A stretch of DNA of 64,000 nt, from NCBI GenBank assembly GCA_030737835.1, contig JAUJYN010000052.1:90294-154293 (forward strand), read 5' to 3'. Within the stretch, counting starts at the first letter, position 1. Every line of letters starts with the position of its first letter. Source of the DNA: Acorus gramineus (taxonomy: Eukaryota; Streptophyta; Magnoliopsida; Acorales; Acoraceae). This document shows positions 10,063-21,805 of the stretch, one piece after another. The notes beneath the pieces are model-generated. The model worked only from the letters and a program-made list of their open reading frames with translations, had not been told where the DNA came from and made no database searches. The translations under genes and the position numbers were made by a program.

Positions 10063-10544
10063 GGATGGCTGAAGCTTAACACAGATGGTTCATTGGCCGA
10101 CGACAAAGGAGGCTGTGGGCTCTAATCAGAAATTCCAATTCAGAATTTCAGTTGGGACTAGCAGGTCGTTTGGATCTTCCCACCATCAATCTGTTGGAAC
10201 TAAAAGCGATTGAGCAGGGAGTAATACTAAGCAATACTATGCAGGCACGAAGTTGGATTGAAACTGATTCAACTACCGCATTAGCATGGCTAGAAGGCAG
10301 AGGAAATATTCCCTGGACTACAATCCATTCGCTTTGCAATACCCATCACTATCTGCAACATTTGGTTGATTGGAAGGTCACACACATACATAGGGAAGGA
10401 AATTCTCCAGCAGACATCTTGGCAACTTTCAAATCTATGAGAGGAGAATCCATTTTCCTCCCCCAACAGTTATGGAAGGAACTTGAAGGAGCATTAGCAC
10501 AAGACATGCAAGAACTCGAATATGTTCGAGTTAGAGAAAAATAG
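10063..10544 (+). pseudogene. Plant RNase H-like (RVT_3) domain, one frameshift
   Basis: Read in two frames that join near 10120, this gives a nearly complete RNase H fold of the plant RVT_3 type. NTDGS carries the first aspartate, LELKAI the glutamate, IETDSTTAL the second aspartate, and HIHREGNSPADILA the C-terminal His/Asp segment. The upstream part (from GWLKLNTDG at 10063) is in frame 1, and the downstream part (from about 10122) in frame 3, so one or two bases were gained or lost near GGCTGTGGGCTC. Such domains occur at the end of plant LINE reverse transcriptases and in separate RNase H-like genes. No reverse transcriptase is seen upstream, so this is a truncated LINE tail or a solitary RNase H pseudogene. 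Confidence 0.75.
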
Positions 10545-11384
10545 CAATGTTATCATCAGTCCATTCATGAAAGCAGGGGATTAGTTAGATAAATGGGGGT
10601 CAGCCAACTTGTGGCACACTCGATTTATCTGCTTTTTTCCATTTTGTTTCATGTAAATCATGTGTATTTGTATAAAATTTATAGCAATACAACCTTTGAT
10701 TACCAATCAAATAAAAATGATGCAGACTGCAATATAACTATATAACACTATTACCATAGGCATGAGGTTGAGGAATTTCCTCTACGATGCTCCCATTGCA
10801 CCATTACAACTTTGTTAACTCTTGAACCCTTTTCATGGGATCTCCAATCACAAGAGTAGGGAGCTTGCTGCTCGTGTTTAAGTGAAGGGCTCAAACCCCA
10901 TCCCCCTCGATGACTAAAGGACAAGTCATCTCGCAGGTCCTTTGGTTAGAAGGTCTGAGAGATTTCTCTCAGACCCAAACTCTAGGAGTGATGACACAAT
11001 ATAATGTGTTTGAATATGGCCATACATTCTCACATTCGCATGAGGTCTCTCACCTCCCACACATTTTAGGATATCCCAATATTATAAGGTATAACTCACT
11101 CTCTCTTGTTATGGATTTGATTTTCACAAATAATAATTTATAATCCATTTAGTAGTATGGTATATGCATCTATGCAATATATGCATCCATTTATAATAAT
11201 TTATAATCCATTTATAATAAAAACATTTCATTGCAGTAATATCGTGAATCAATTTATATCACCGCTAAAATCTCTTACATATCACATGCATTGAACTAAA
11301 TATCATGAATCCAATTTCAAATTATTTCCTCAATTGTAATAAAGAATTTAATCTGATCATCAAATTGCATGAATTCATAACAAT
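10545..11384 (+). other. AT-rich spacer, nothing recognised
   Basis: It follows the RNase H stop. Short repeats such as ATTTATAATAATTTATAATCC near 11190 are present, along with an imperfect inverted stretch around GGTCTGAGAGA/TCTCTCAGACC at 10951-10974. No reading frame with family features was found. Confidence 0.35.
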
Positions 11385-11581
11385 GCCTTCGTGAGGGAAA
11401 CCGTGGCCTCCGTGGTTCCTTTTAAGACCTGTTTCAGCTCCAATGGCGTCCCCTGTACCAGGGTTGGGCCTGCGGCGACAATCGATCTCGTGCTGCGTTG
11501 CAGAGCGAGAGTTTCAAATGGTGCAAGTGAACAAGGACGTTTTAATTTGTGCCAATTTCAACTTTACATCCAAGGTCTAGA
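11385..11581 (+). pseudogene. EDGP/basic 7S globulin-like (TAXI) protease fragment, decayed
   Basis: The first frame gives AFVRETVASVVPFKTCFSS followed by NGVPCTRVGPAATIDLVL, matching the C-terminal domain of plant aspartic-protease-like proteins (EDGP, basic 7S globulin, TAXI-type inhibitors). After a frameshift near 11510 a second frame from 11519 reads MVQVNKDVL and then runs straight into ICANFNFTS before a stop at 11579-11581. In intact proteins these two motifs are separated by several tens of residues, so an internal deletion joined them. The N-terminal part is absent. Identification rests on motif recall and not on an alignment. Confidence 0.65.
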
Positions 11582-12107
11582 GTTTGAGATGCTCGGAATG
11601 AATAAATTTTGATCATAATATATATGTGGTCTAATTCGCATTTGTTCTTTTCTCGTTGACTAATGTTTGGGACAACCAGCATGGTTTAATTTTTGAAAAA
11701 TTGTAAACCTTATCTAACGAGGAATAGGTATATGTATTGATGAATTAAGAGTATGGTACATCACTCCTTTTCAAATTCTCTTCAGATTACTGCAACTGCA
11801 ACAACAAATGTTCTACTCTCTCTCAGCCCGGTTCTCCAACCGCCTAATTAGTTGGTGAATTAAGAGTATGAAAAGAAAACGGGTTTGGATGTTCAACTTT
11901 TCCTACAACATTACAGGAGGAAGGAGTAAACTTTTGTGCACTCGTTGAGTCTTGTTTTTAATTCATGCGCAGTAATAGTACAAGTAGCCATGTAAAGTGA
12001 GCCTACCAAACATTGTAGGATGTATGTAGTAAGAAAAGAGCAGAATAAAGAAGATGAGTGATATAAACATAGTATATTGCAAACGTTATGGAATAAGTTC
12101 TCCAATG
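11582..12107 (+). other. AT-rich spacer, nothing recognised
   Basis: Between the protease relic and the next LTR I see only AT-rich sequence with short unremarkable frames. AGAGTATGGTACATCACTCC-like and AGTTGGTGAATTAAGAGTATG motifs occur twice in variant form (11733-11757, 11850-11871), which may be an old duplication. Confidence 0.3.
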
Positions 12108-13913
12108 TGTTATATATGTGTCACTTTTAGCCTGCTGGTAACCGTTAGAGCGTTCTGGCAGTTTTTCATTTTTTCGGTTTTTCGATCGGAACCGCTAATT
12201 TTTGGACTGTTAGCTATCGTCCTGAGTTAGAGGACTCCGATTGGAAATCTAACTGCATATTTGGTGTCCTGGTGCCATTTTAGACCTCTCACAAAAATTT
12301 CATCGAATTCCGGTAACGTTCCCAAAATTTCGCAGTTCCGGGGCGTATCTGGGTTTTTAAGTCGCACACTATATAAAGGTGGGATCTAATTTTCGGATTA
12401 CTATTCATCATCCCTACCAACTTGATTTTCTCTCTCCCCTCTCTCCTTTTCTCACTTTCAAGCCCCCTAGACCCCTCAAACCAAGAAACCTAAAGCACGA
12501 GAAGTGTAGATCGGGTCCCGATCTACACTCCGGTGTTTTCAAATCCCGATTCCGGCGATCCTAGCCTCCCCATCCTCCCTCTTTTCTCCTCTGTTTCGGG
12601 CCATTTCAAGGGCCGTGATAGATCGGGGCGTAAGAGAACCGTGGGGAAAGGTTTCGACGCGTGGAGAGCGTCCGGACTTCGCTTCCTCCCCTTGGTAAGC
12701 CCTATTTCCCCTCTTTTCTTGTCTAGATGAATGTTAGGAGGTGGATTTTGGGGTTGGGTGGAGGTCGGCGGCTGTGGGTGGCCGTCGGAGGGCTGTGGAG
12801 GTGGTCGGAGGTCGGTGGGTGGTGGTAGAGGTGCTCGGGTGTGGGTGGGGGGATGGTCTCGGACAGTGGGGTCTGTTCCGGGCAGCAGGCAGCAGCGGCA
12901 GCAGCGCAGGCAGCGCGCGGGCATGCGCGCGTGCGTGCGCGCGGGTGTGCGCGCGGGCGTGCGCTCGGGGGCGCTGGTGGCCAGCTGAGCGCGCGTGCAG
13001 GGCGTGCTGTGCATGCTGGTCGTGCAAGGTCTGGTCGAGCGGCTGGAGCTGGGCGAGCTGGGCGCGAGGTGCTGGGCGGCGGTGCTGGGGATGATGGCCG
13101 TGAGGGCAGTGTGTGCAGGGCGTGCAGGGTAGGCTGGCAGGGCTAGCTCGGGTAGGTTGGGAGCAGGTGCACCAGTTTGCTGGGCGCGCGAGCGCGTGCG
13201 CGCGGGTGCGCGCGCGGGCGTGCGCTCGGGGGGTGCAGAGGGAAGTGTGCGGTGCAGGCTAGCTGGGCTGTGCGCGCTGGCAGGCCGGGCGACCAGGCAG
13301 GGCACGCAGGCGCAGCAGCTAGCAGGGGCGCGCGCGCATGCGTGCGCGCGGACGTGCGCGCGGGCGTGCGCGCGGGTGGAGCTGGGCGCTGGCAGGCGCA
13401 GTCGGGCGCGCAGTCGCGCGCGGGAGCGTGCGCGCGGGTGCGCGGGTTTGCGCGGAGCGGGCGCGCGGGCGCGCGCGGGCTTGCGCGCGAGCGTGCGCGC
13501 ACGCGGGCTGGGCACCTGGGCACTGTGCCTGGGTGCTGGGCAGGGCGCCTGGGCATGCGCCTGGGCGCGGTGCTGGGGACCAGTGCGCGCGGTGCTGGGG
13601 ACCAGTGCTCGCGCGTGCTGGGGCGTGCGTGCAGTGCGCTCGGGGGCGCGCTGGGCTGGACGCGCAGTGCGCGCGGGCGCGCGCGAGCGTGCGCGTGCGT
13701 GCGGCAGTGCGTCGGGGCGCGCGGGCTGAGGCGCGGCGGCGCATCCGAGGGCGGGTGGCCGTGCGGGTGGTAGCCGGAGTGCTCGGGCTAGCGTGCGTGC
13801 GGGTCGTATGCACGTTTGCCCGAGTGTTAGGTGTTTAGTTGTGAGTTTTGTATGTTTTGGTATTTTAGAGTAATTATGTTTTGTTCTCACCATATTGAAT
13901 GTCTGTCTTGCAG

Positions 13914-13949
13914 ATCTGGACGGACGGTCGCGCGACGACCCAGATACCG
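13914..13949 (+). other. Predicted 36-nt LTR micro-exon
   Basis: GTCTTGCAG ends at 13913 and GTGAGTGGGAC starts at 13950. The block reads ATCTGGACGGACGG at its start. It is the counterpart of the interval at 4871. Confidence 0.5.
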
Positions 13950-14897
13950 GTGAGTGGGACAATCCAACCCAATAGAGAGGCGTCATACGCACTTGGGCGT
14001 ATACCGACCTCTCCTGGGGCACCGTGGATTATATTAACCTGCAGTAATATGTAATCCATGCTTGTATGATGTACATGTAGAATGCATGCTACCCTAGGCT
14101 TTTATGTTAGGGACTTGCACCCATAGGATAGGTGTGAGAGCCATGCACCATGTCCCCTGTTTTCATGCTAGGAAACCTCGGCCTATGCATGCGTCCTACT
14201 AGTTTATTTATTAAATTAAATGCTAGTGTATGTTAAATCGCATGCCTTAGATAATATTATAGGGAGGAGCCTTGCGAGGTCAACATTGAGACCCGTGTTA
14301 GGGTACTCCGTGTTCCTTGTTTGGTTGTCGGGATGTCCTGTATCGGGACCTCATGCTGCCCTCCCAAGGTTTCTAGTCCCGGTAATATTATAAGTAATGT
14401 TGTATGATTAGTATGATTATTGCATATTTAGTGAATATTATAGGGGAGGGGCCTTGCGAGGACAGCGGTGAGACCCGGGTTAGGGTACTCCGTGTTCCTT
14501 ATTTGGTTGTCGGGGTGTCCTATATCGGGAACTCACGCTGCCCTCCCGAGTTCTTTCCCCCAATAATATTACAACCTTGCTTTCATTGTTCATGTTCCCC
14601 GCATCTTGGTTATGCGCCCTGGAGGAACTCTGAAGAGTTCATGACATTTGAGTAGTAGAGATGTGTTGTCGGCGGATCCGAGTGGATCATATGCGTATGG
14701 ATAGGCTGTTCTGTCCCCTTCGTTGGATCCGGTAGAGACTACCCCAGCGTTAGAAAGGCCGTCCCTTCCAAGGGTTCCCATCAGTAGGCGCCTCCTGATT
14801 TGGTTTCGGACCGGGCTGAAGTTGTGGGTGAAAACCAAGCGGCCTACGGAGTGGAGGAGAGACTATCGGTGGACCAAGGGTGACCAACAGCCTAGTT

Positions 14898-15070
14898 AGT
14901 CCCAAAATCCTATGTCACCCGGTGGTAGGGTGAGGGTGAGGGTGTAGTGGGTTGGCGATGAGCGACCTACTGGATTTGTGAATGGATGATTGTCAGTCCC
15001 AATAGCCTATGTCACCCATTGATGGGTGAGGGTGAGGGTGTGGTGGTTCGGCGAGGTACGAACCACTGGA
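14898..15070 (+). repeat. Two tandem GGGTGA-rich LTR units
   Basis: Two units start near 14898 and 14995, each with GGGTGAGGGTGAGGGTG and ending in CTACTGG or CCACTGG. The copy at 2977 has four. Confidence 0.75.
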
Positions 15071-15762
15071 TTATGTTGTTATGTCTTAGAGGCTGGATAA
15101 ATAATGGAATTGTGGTAAATATTGTCTGTGATGCATGGGTTGTGCTGTTCACTGAGCGTGTGGCTCACCCCTCGCATATGTTTTTCCCCAGTGGTCACTG
15201 AGCCTGAGCTAGAGCCGGAGCAGCAGTTGGAGCTTTCCGAGGGATTCCTTCAGTAGCGGAGCAGCGCCACGTTCCGCGAGTGCCAAAGGTTATCAGCATC
15301 CCTTCTTGACTGTATGTATTTTATTTCCGTGCTTGGCACGCGTTTGTATATATTCAGTTGTATTGGTGTATATTGGCTCTCACAGGACAGATGATTGAGT
15401 ATCGAGTCTGTAGTATGTTTATTTACAGATTCAGTCTTTTGCTTCTGCATTTGGTGTATATATCATGTCAGCCTCTTTGTTGTCTGTGTGTCATTCTGGT
15501 TGCTTGTTTATGATATATTATTGAACTCCTATGTAGATTATGATATTATATATACACTTGCCGCATCCCGGGGACGACCACCCTGGGGCGTGACAGAATT
15601 GTACAAAATAATTTTCACATGTATTTAAAATTAAAAACAAACTAAGAAAACCAACATCCATATGCCAGGTCTTGCCATTCCGCTCAAAACATCTATGAAC
15701 ATCTTTTTATTAACAGCAGATTGAAACAAATTAAGGACCAAATCCTAAACAAAGTTAGATAA

Positions 15763-16743
15763 TCAAGCCACTGTGCTTTCGAAAGAGACCAAGCTTTCAA
15801 CATAGATGGCTGTCTCCATGCAGTTCAAATAGTGCTTCTCTAGCACACATTGCTCACCTTCTTCATTATTAGGATCATAATAACCAAGACTACAAGGACT
15901 TGCTACCAAGACCTTACTATCATGAATTGCTAATGGGTATCCACACATTTGCTGCATGTTGCTTAGCTTGATGTCACTGTGTTTCTCCCATATTTCATTT
16001 CCCTTTTCATCTATTTCTAGCTTCCATATCTCCAACAAAGGTTCATTCAATGACAGAGACACTAGGCAAATTTCTCCACCCAATTGCCTTAGAAAGACAT
16101 GTTTCTCAAATGCGCTTCGTTCTGAAAAAGCGCGACCTTTGATTGTTCGAAACTCCTCAGTCTGGACATTGAAGGCGAGAATGGATTCTTCACATTTGTG
16201 TCCACTGTCAATCATCCAATAAAGTGATTCATTGACGAAGGCAGGGGCTCACTTGTGGCGAGATATGGTGCACCCATGACTTCCCTCCAATGTCCACTCC
16301 CCTGTTCAAAAACTTCACAATGCATCTTAGAATTACCAGCCTTTTTGTGAAACAGGTGGACCACTTTGTATTTCTTCTTTTTAGAATCAAATCCTAGACC
16401 CAGTCTAGGTGCCCCTCCAGAAAGTTGCATCTGGCGAACGAAAAGATCTTTCACGCAACCTTCAGAGCCTTCAGGAAGAAGGAGGATCTCTTTTTTACAT
16501 GGATTGTACACATATATAGACCTCCTACCGTAGATTAGCATCAATCCCTGGCAATGAATGGGGGACATCCATACTGGATTAGGCCGGTCGATATCCGTTG
16601 CAAAGTGAATGGTAGACGTGGACGTGCCTCCATCAAAAGATAACAATTCAATTTTTTCTTTATACAAAGGCAGAAGAAGGATTTTGGAACTAGTTCGCTT
16701 ATGTTGCATGTCAACGAATTTTGGGTCGTTGAGAATAGCATAC
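15763..16743 (-). CDS. F-box gene exon 2, frameshifted
   Basis: It begins after TCTTATAG|G and carries the F-box-associated domain. It is open for 11 codons plus 165 residues, then shifts frame near 16245 and stays open for about 160 more residues. The family fold continues across the shift, which argues for a recent single-base loss or an assembly error. Confidence 0.75.
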
Positions 16744-19495
16744 CTATAAGATTTTTAGATACATAGAATGTTAGAATTTTTCAAGATTCTCTATGAATCG
16801 TATCGAACATATGAACAAATATATCAAGTATATAATTTTATTTGCTGCTAATCACACATTGCGTGATCGAGTATATAATTTAAATTACTTAACAAAAAAT
16901 GAAAATAGTCAAACGAAAATTTTGAAGGCATATGAACAAATAATGTTAAAGTATAGAAGGTAACTTTAGTTCTCTCAGACACAGTGTGTTTTTGCACCTT
17001 TATTGTTGATCTTCTTTTTGTAATTGACTTCAATAACATCTCGTAATTTTTTGTTAAATTACAGCAATACAAAATTTCTTAATTACTAATAAATAAATAA
17101 AACTTTAATTCTTTTTAAGAAATGTTCCACTTCTATTCTATTAAATTTTACCAAACATGTACTTCAGGTATAAAGGGCGACTCTTTTGGGCACCAAAAAA
17201 ACATCCTACTTACATTACTTTATCCATGTTAATTTGGCAGTGGAGATAGTCTAGCTTTATAATATGAGAGTAAATCATTTTTTTCTTTATTATGGGACTA
17301 AATTAATAATATTTTATATTTCAATTTTCATAGTTGATTTATGGTCATCAATTTAATCTAAATCAATCAAAATAAAAAAATGGTTGGACAAGAATTAATT
17401 TTATCTCGCCATTACACAAACAAAACATAACTAAATATAAATTATAAAAAAAAAGCACTCCATTTTAGTAATTGACAGTCAAAACATGATAATTTGACCC
17501 TAGGCATACGGTCAAGGGCAATTTTTAAATACAATTTTTAACTTTTTTTTCTAATAAATAAATATATATTTATATAAAAACTAGAGGAACAACCAGCCGA
17601 CATTACAAAGGTGGTCACGAAAAACAACAAAAAAAAGCCTCATCACACCTACAGCAGCTATTCATAAAGTAATAATAATATGGGAACCTCATTTGTAATT
17701 CTAGCTAGATTTAAGTGAAGAGAAAGTCTTACAAGACAAAAACAAAATTTAAACTGACCTAAGAAAATAGAAAATATCAACAAAACAAAAAATCATCAAA
17801 TCATTCTCTATCACTCTATATAAATATTTTATGTCCGAACAAGACTGAAAAATTAAAGATTATATTACATACTATTCTTTTAATATCAATATCAAACTAA
17901 TTAACAACTCAATTTAATAGCTTGTCTTAATTGATTAGAATGCATCACTGAATCACACTATGATTTTGAAAGTAGATTGTAGAGTAAATTTGTTACACGT
18001 TAAGAAAACCAATTAAATATTGATCATATGGTAGCTGATCACAGTTTATTCTATTAATTATATCACAATAGAGGTCAAACTTTACATGAAAGTCTTTAAA
18101 AAAACTTCTGAATGAAATAAAAGTTTACCCCGGTTAAAATAATATTTTAAGCAATACCCCTCAAAATGGCTTAAATTATGGATAAATTTCCCACAAAGAT
18201 GTATTATTGTAATCCTAAAATATTTATATTATTAATAAATACTCCTCAAAAGAATATGGGTGCACCATTTAAACCATTTTGAAAGGTTTTATTGGTAATA
18301 GAGTTTCAAGATGAGTAATTTGACAATATAGGTTTTTTTGAGGAGTATATAAACAAAATTGTCAAAAAAAAAAAATCTGATTATTATAGGTTATAATAAT
18401 TTCTATGTATGTCATTAAATTATCATTGAGTCAGCCTACCTTATTTATTTCAAAATAAACTTCAAATTGAAAATACGAAATGTATAATTTTGATAACCAA
18501 GCACAAACATTAACATACATCTATAATTCTCATTGGAATTACTTCATTCGAATTTTCACCTCTTTCCAATAAAAAAAGACAATTAAATGAAGATTTAAGA
18601 GTTCATCTATAATTATTTACATATCATGATGCGATTTGATTATGTGAACCCCCCTAAAATTAGTTACCTAACCGAACTATAGAGAAAATCATGTTCATTA
18701 GAGGACAATGAAACGTGACACTCTTTGGATATTAGTGGGTCAAACAGAAAAAATAAATACAACATATCATGTATTTAAATTTAATTCGGTTCAATTCGGT
18801 TATTTGTTTTTTGTATAGTAAAATCAAATTTAAACTAAAGTAGATCGATTCATTAATTTTCAATCCATACTCAAGCCAAACTAATAAAATATTGACCCAA
18901 ACATGAAAAACATCGGTTTAATTGACAAAAGTTGCACCCTTACTTTTGACAATGCCATTTGGAGAGAAGGTTTTGTTATGAGTGGTGGAACGGTTTTTTA
19001 CTTTGATAGTTTACATGTCGAGGGCCCCTAATCTCAAAATAGATTTGTAACCCCTATTATACTGAAATTTTTATTTTATTTTTGTATTATTTATTTTACT
19101 ATTTAAAACTCATCCATTAAACTTTTCTATTTTTTTCTTTTTTATGAGAATTTTATTTTATTTATTCTTTGATTTAATAAGAATAAAATCTTTTTGGGTT
19201 ATATGTTATTTTTATATATTTTTATTTTCATTAAATTTCTTTTGTATTTGTTTTATTCATATTTTTCAAAACATGTGTTATTTTTATATTTTGTTTGTTA
19301 TTTATTTTTCCCTTTTTATATTTATGAAAAAATATACGTGTTATACAAATTTTAAATATATTAAAATCAAGTAATTGAAAGGAATACATAAAAACACTGA
19401 TAATAATCAGATAAATAAATGTAGAAAAACAAAACTTTTAAAAAATATATATCAATAGAACTTATCTAGGGGCCAAATATCTAAGAAAGACATAC
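16744..19495 (-). other. Large AT-rich intron of the F-box gene
   Basis: It is 2752 bp with GTATGT at the 5' end and TATAG at the 3' end. No gene is recognised inside. A stretch at about 18150-18370 has mirrored CCTCAAAATGG and CCATTTTGAAAGG motifs and may be a decayed MITE. 19040-19380 is nearly pure A/T with runs of TTTTAT. Confidence 0.7.
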
Positions 19496-19659
19496 CATGA
19501 CTTACAAACAGCCCTTGAACTTGCAAAAGTTTTTATGGGAAGTCTTGAGAATATCTCTTCCTTGATTTCACTATGAAGATAATTCTCAAAGAGTGACTCC
19601 TCTTTCTCTTCCATTGGATGATAGAAAAGTTTCTTAACAAATGAAAATAGTCTTTCCAT
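19496..19659 (-). CDS. F-box gene exon 1
   Basis: It has 54 codons plus two bases, from ATG at 19659-19657 to the donor TCATG|GTATGTC. The F-box occupies roughly residues 27-55, with the Leu-Pro pair (SRLPIKTF) and the conserved C-K-S-W. A TATA box lies 40 bp upstream, so the 5' leader would be short unless transcription starts elsewhere. Confidence 0.8.
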
Positions 19660-19698
19660 TATGTTTGTGTTGTCTTTTTAAATTCTTGGTTCCACCAC

Positions 19699-19707
19699 CT
19701 TTATATA
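19699..19707 (-). promoter_or_regulatory. TATA box of the F-box gene
   Basis: TATATAAAG on the minus strand lies 40 bp upstream of the predicted start codon, which fits a plant core promoter with a very short leader. Confidence 0.5.
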
Positions 19708-20170
19708 GGTCTCAAATTACCATTTTTAGAAGAAATTTTTGATAAATACATCCCCATGAACACATTAGAAAATATGGATATATATAATATTGTCACCATT
19801 AGTCATTAATTAAATTTAATATCTTGCTCTATCGACATCATATTGCCAGAATTAATTTCCCGTGCTCCAATGCACTAGATTCTGTTGAACGATTTGTTGA
19901 AAATTGACCTTCCATTAAAACAACAATAGTAGTTTATAATTTTCAATGTCTTTGAATTCTCAATGAATACACATATTTTTAAGAGTTATCAATGACAATA
20001 TTTGAATACTATCAAGATATTTCAAATATTTGGTTTGAGTGGTTGCGTCTAAATATTATTCACATTATATACAATACTCTAAATTTTCAATGCATTAATA
20101 AGATTTTCTTTTGTAATAAAATTTTAATGTTTGGAATCTTGTAAAATCTCAGGCATTTTTTGGTTTGCCT
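19708..20170 (+). other. Upstream region of the F-box gene, AT-rich
   Basis: It holds the presumed promoter region. No reading frame or repeat with clear identity was found. The Mutator-like MITE begins at its left-hand distal end. Confidence 0.35.
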
Positions 20171-20179
20171 TTATTTAAA

Positions 20180-20928
20180 GGGAAAATACCCAAAAAAAAA
20201 ATCTTTTAAAAGTCTCATTTTAATATTTTAAAAAATATCCAGGTCAGTCACTTTTTAAATTTTGTACAAAAAAAGTCTCATTTCACCAATTTAGTAACTA
20301 AAAAGACTAATATACCCTTATGTAATTTGTAAAGTCTCTCTCTCATCATATTTAAAACCCTTCATAACCACCATCTAATTGAAAAGTAATATTAATATAA
20401 AAAATGATTTTTATTTTAAAGTGATTTTATATTATTAAAAAATTTAAGTATGGTATCAAAAATGTTAAAATTGTCAAATTTTCATTCATAAATTTATAAG
20501 ATTATTTATTTTGGATTTTTTGAATTCTTAAAGTTTTTTTCAAATTTTTTGTTATTTATATTTTCTAAATGTCTTGCATAAGAATTTTTTATATAATATT
20601 AAACATATATAAGTGCCCCAAAAGATTTTAGAAAGTTTAGAATATCTAAAAAATATTTTATAATGAAAATTTTTAATTTTTTACAATTTAAATCTTAATG
20701 GTGTATTTAGATATACAAAAAATAATAATAAACTTCATGCACAAATTAAAAAAATATTTTATTATTTATTAATATTTTTTTAATTGGGGTGTTCAACAGT
20801 TAAATTTATTTGATGATGTTTAACTAGTAGATAACATAAGGGTAGTTTAGTCATTGTTAGGTATAATTTTTTAAAATGTCTGATTTGGTTATTTCCAATA
20901 TTTAAAAGATTTTTTTGGAGATTTTCCC
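20180..20928 (+). mobile_element. Mutator-like MITE, 749 bp, with 9-bp target duplication
   Basis: The left end reads GGGAAAATACCCAAAAAA and the right end, reversed, GGGAAAATCTCCAAAAAA, with both then entering ATCTTTTAAA; the inverted termini are about 30 bp. The flanks are the perfect 9-bp direct repeat TTATTTAAA (20171-20179 and 20929-20937). A 9-bp duplication is the hallmark of Mutator-type transposases. There is no open frame of note, so the element is non-autonomous. It lies about 0.5 kb upstream of the F-box start codon. Confidence 0.85.
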
Positions 20929-20937
20929 TTATTTAAA

Positions 20938-21805
20938 TCTCTCAATTCACATAACAAACAAACATAAAATTTTAAGGCTCCATTTGAATATGAGTTTAAA
21001 TAGATTCTGCGTTTAAAAAGCTAAAAATTCTCACACTATGATCCAAACAGATTTTCAAACCACCATCTTTCTATTTTAGGCAAAAAAAATAATCTTGCGG
21101 TTAAAAATATAATAAAACAATTATTTTCATAAGCTGGGTTTGAAACACAAGATTCTAAAAATTTTAACATTTCAACCACACATCCAAATCAGCTTAAGGT
21201 AGCTAGCGTTTGGTAGCGGGATTGTAAAACTGATTTTCTACAAACACTGGGTTTAAAACTGATTCTGCAGGAAGCTACCTCCCCCAGCTTTCTCCAATCC
21301 TAGCTTTTGGGCACTAATTGCCTGAAATCTATTTGTAGGAAGCTGCGATTACAAAAAAATTTGATTGCATTATTGCATAACTAGCTTCTTACAAATGCAA
21401 AAACTGTCAAATCGCAAAACAAAACGTTGCTTAAGTTAAAAAAAAAATCCCCAAGATTTCCTGATATTATACTATTACGTTTTATGAAATTCAATTTTGA
21501 AAATTTTATTACTCTAACTATAATTTAAATTTTTCCATTGATGAAAAGGATGGCTTCGTGACGTGGCGCCTTCATTTTGACTAACCATCTTGCGGTAAAT
21601 GGCCATAATTAATTTTGATTGGTGGCTTGTTTTAAAATAATTATTTTAAGGGTAATTAGCACTTTTGCCCCCATAAATTGAATATTTGCAAAAATAGCTC
21701 CGCCATCTGAATATTTATAAAAACTAGCCTCATTGACTTGGTCAGCGCTACCACGTCAGCGTTGGCCATTTTTTTTTTATCTTTGTATTGGAGACGGATT
21801 ATCAA
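20938..21805 (+). other. AT-rich region with two possible hAT-like MITE relics
   Basis: 20976-21203 and 21203-21443 each begin and end with weakly inverted motifs (AGGCTCCATTTG against CAAATCAGCTT; AGCGTTTGGTAGC against AAAACGTTGCTT). No clear 8-bp duplications were identified. From 21650 a block reads AATTAGCACTTTTGCCCCC, a type of sequence common in plant non-coding repeats. Confidence 0.3.

Larger units (their letters stand above)
12108..15595 (+). mobile_element. Solo LTR, type A1, 3488 bp
   Basis: It starts TGTTATATATGTG and ends GGGGCGTGACA with no primer site after it. Flanks CAATG (12103-12107) and GAATT (15596-15600) match at only three positions, so the target duplication has decayed or the ends come from different insertions. 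TATA at 12370, donor TTG|GTAAGC at 12694/12695, micro-exon 13914-13949, two GGGTGA units and the last acceptor ATTTACAG at about 15428 are in the usual order. It is more diverged from the 24088/32759 pair than those are from each other, by eye. Confidence 0.88.
15763..19659 (-). pseudogene. F-box protein gene (CPR1/CPR30-like), two exons, one frameshift
   Basis: F-box proteins are substrate-recognition subunits of SCF ubiquitin ligases. Exon 1 (19659-19496) encodes MERLFSFVKK and then the F-box, with LHSEIKEEIFSRLPIKTF and AVCKSW. Exon 2 (16743-15763) continues YAILNDPKFVDMQHKR, a join typical of this family, followed by an F-box-associated beta-propeller-like domain with YNPCKKEILLLP, GLGFDSKKKKYKVV and YVESLVS near the end. 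The codon for Trp is split exactly by the intron (TG|G). One base appears lost in the run GAGCCCCTGCC (about 16243-16250): the upstream frame stops at 16212 while the downstream frame (PAFVNESLYW, then MIDSGHKC) is open to a stop at 15763. If that indel is a sequencing error, the gene would encode roughly 380 residues. Confidence 0.85.
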
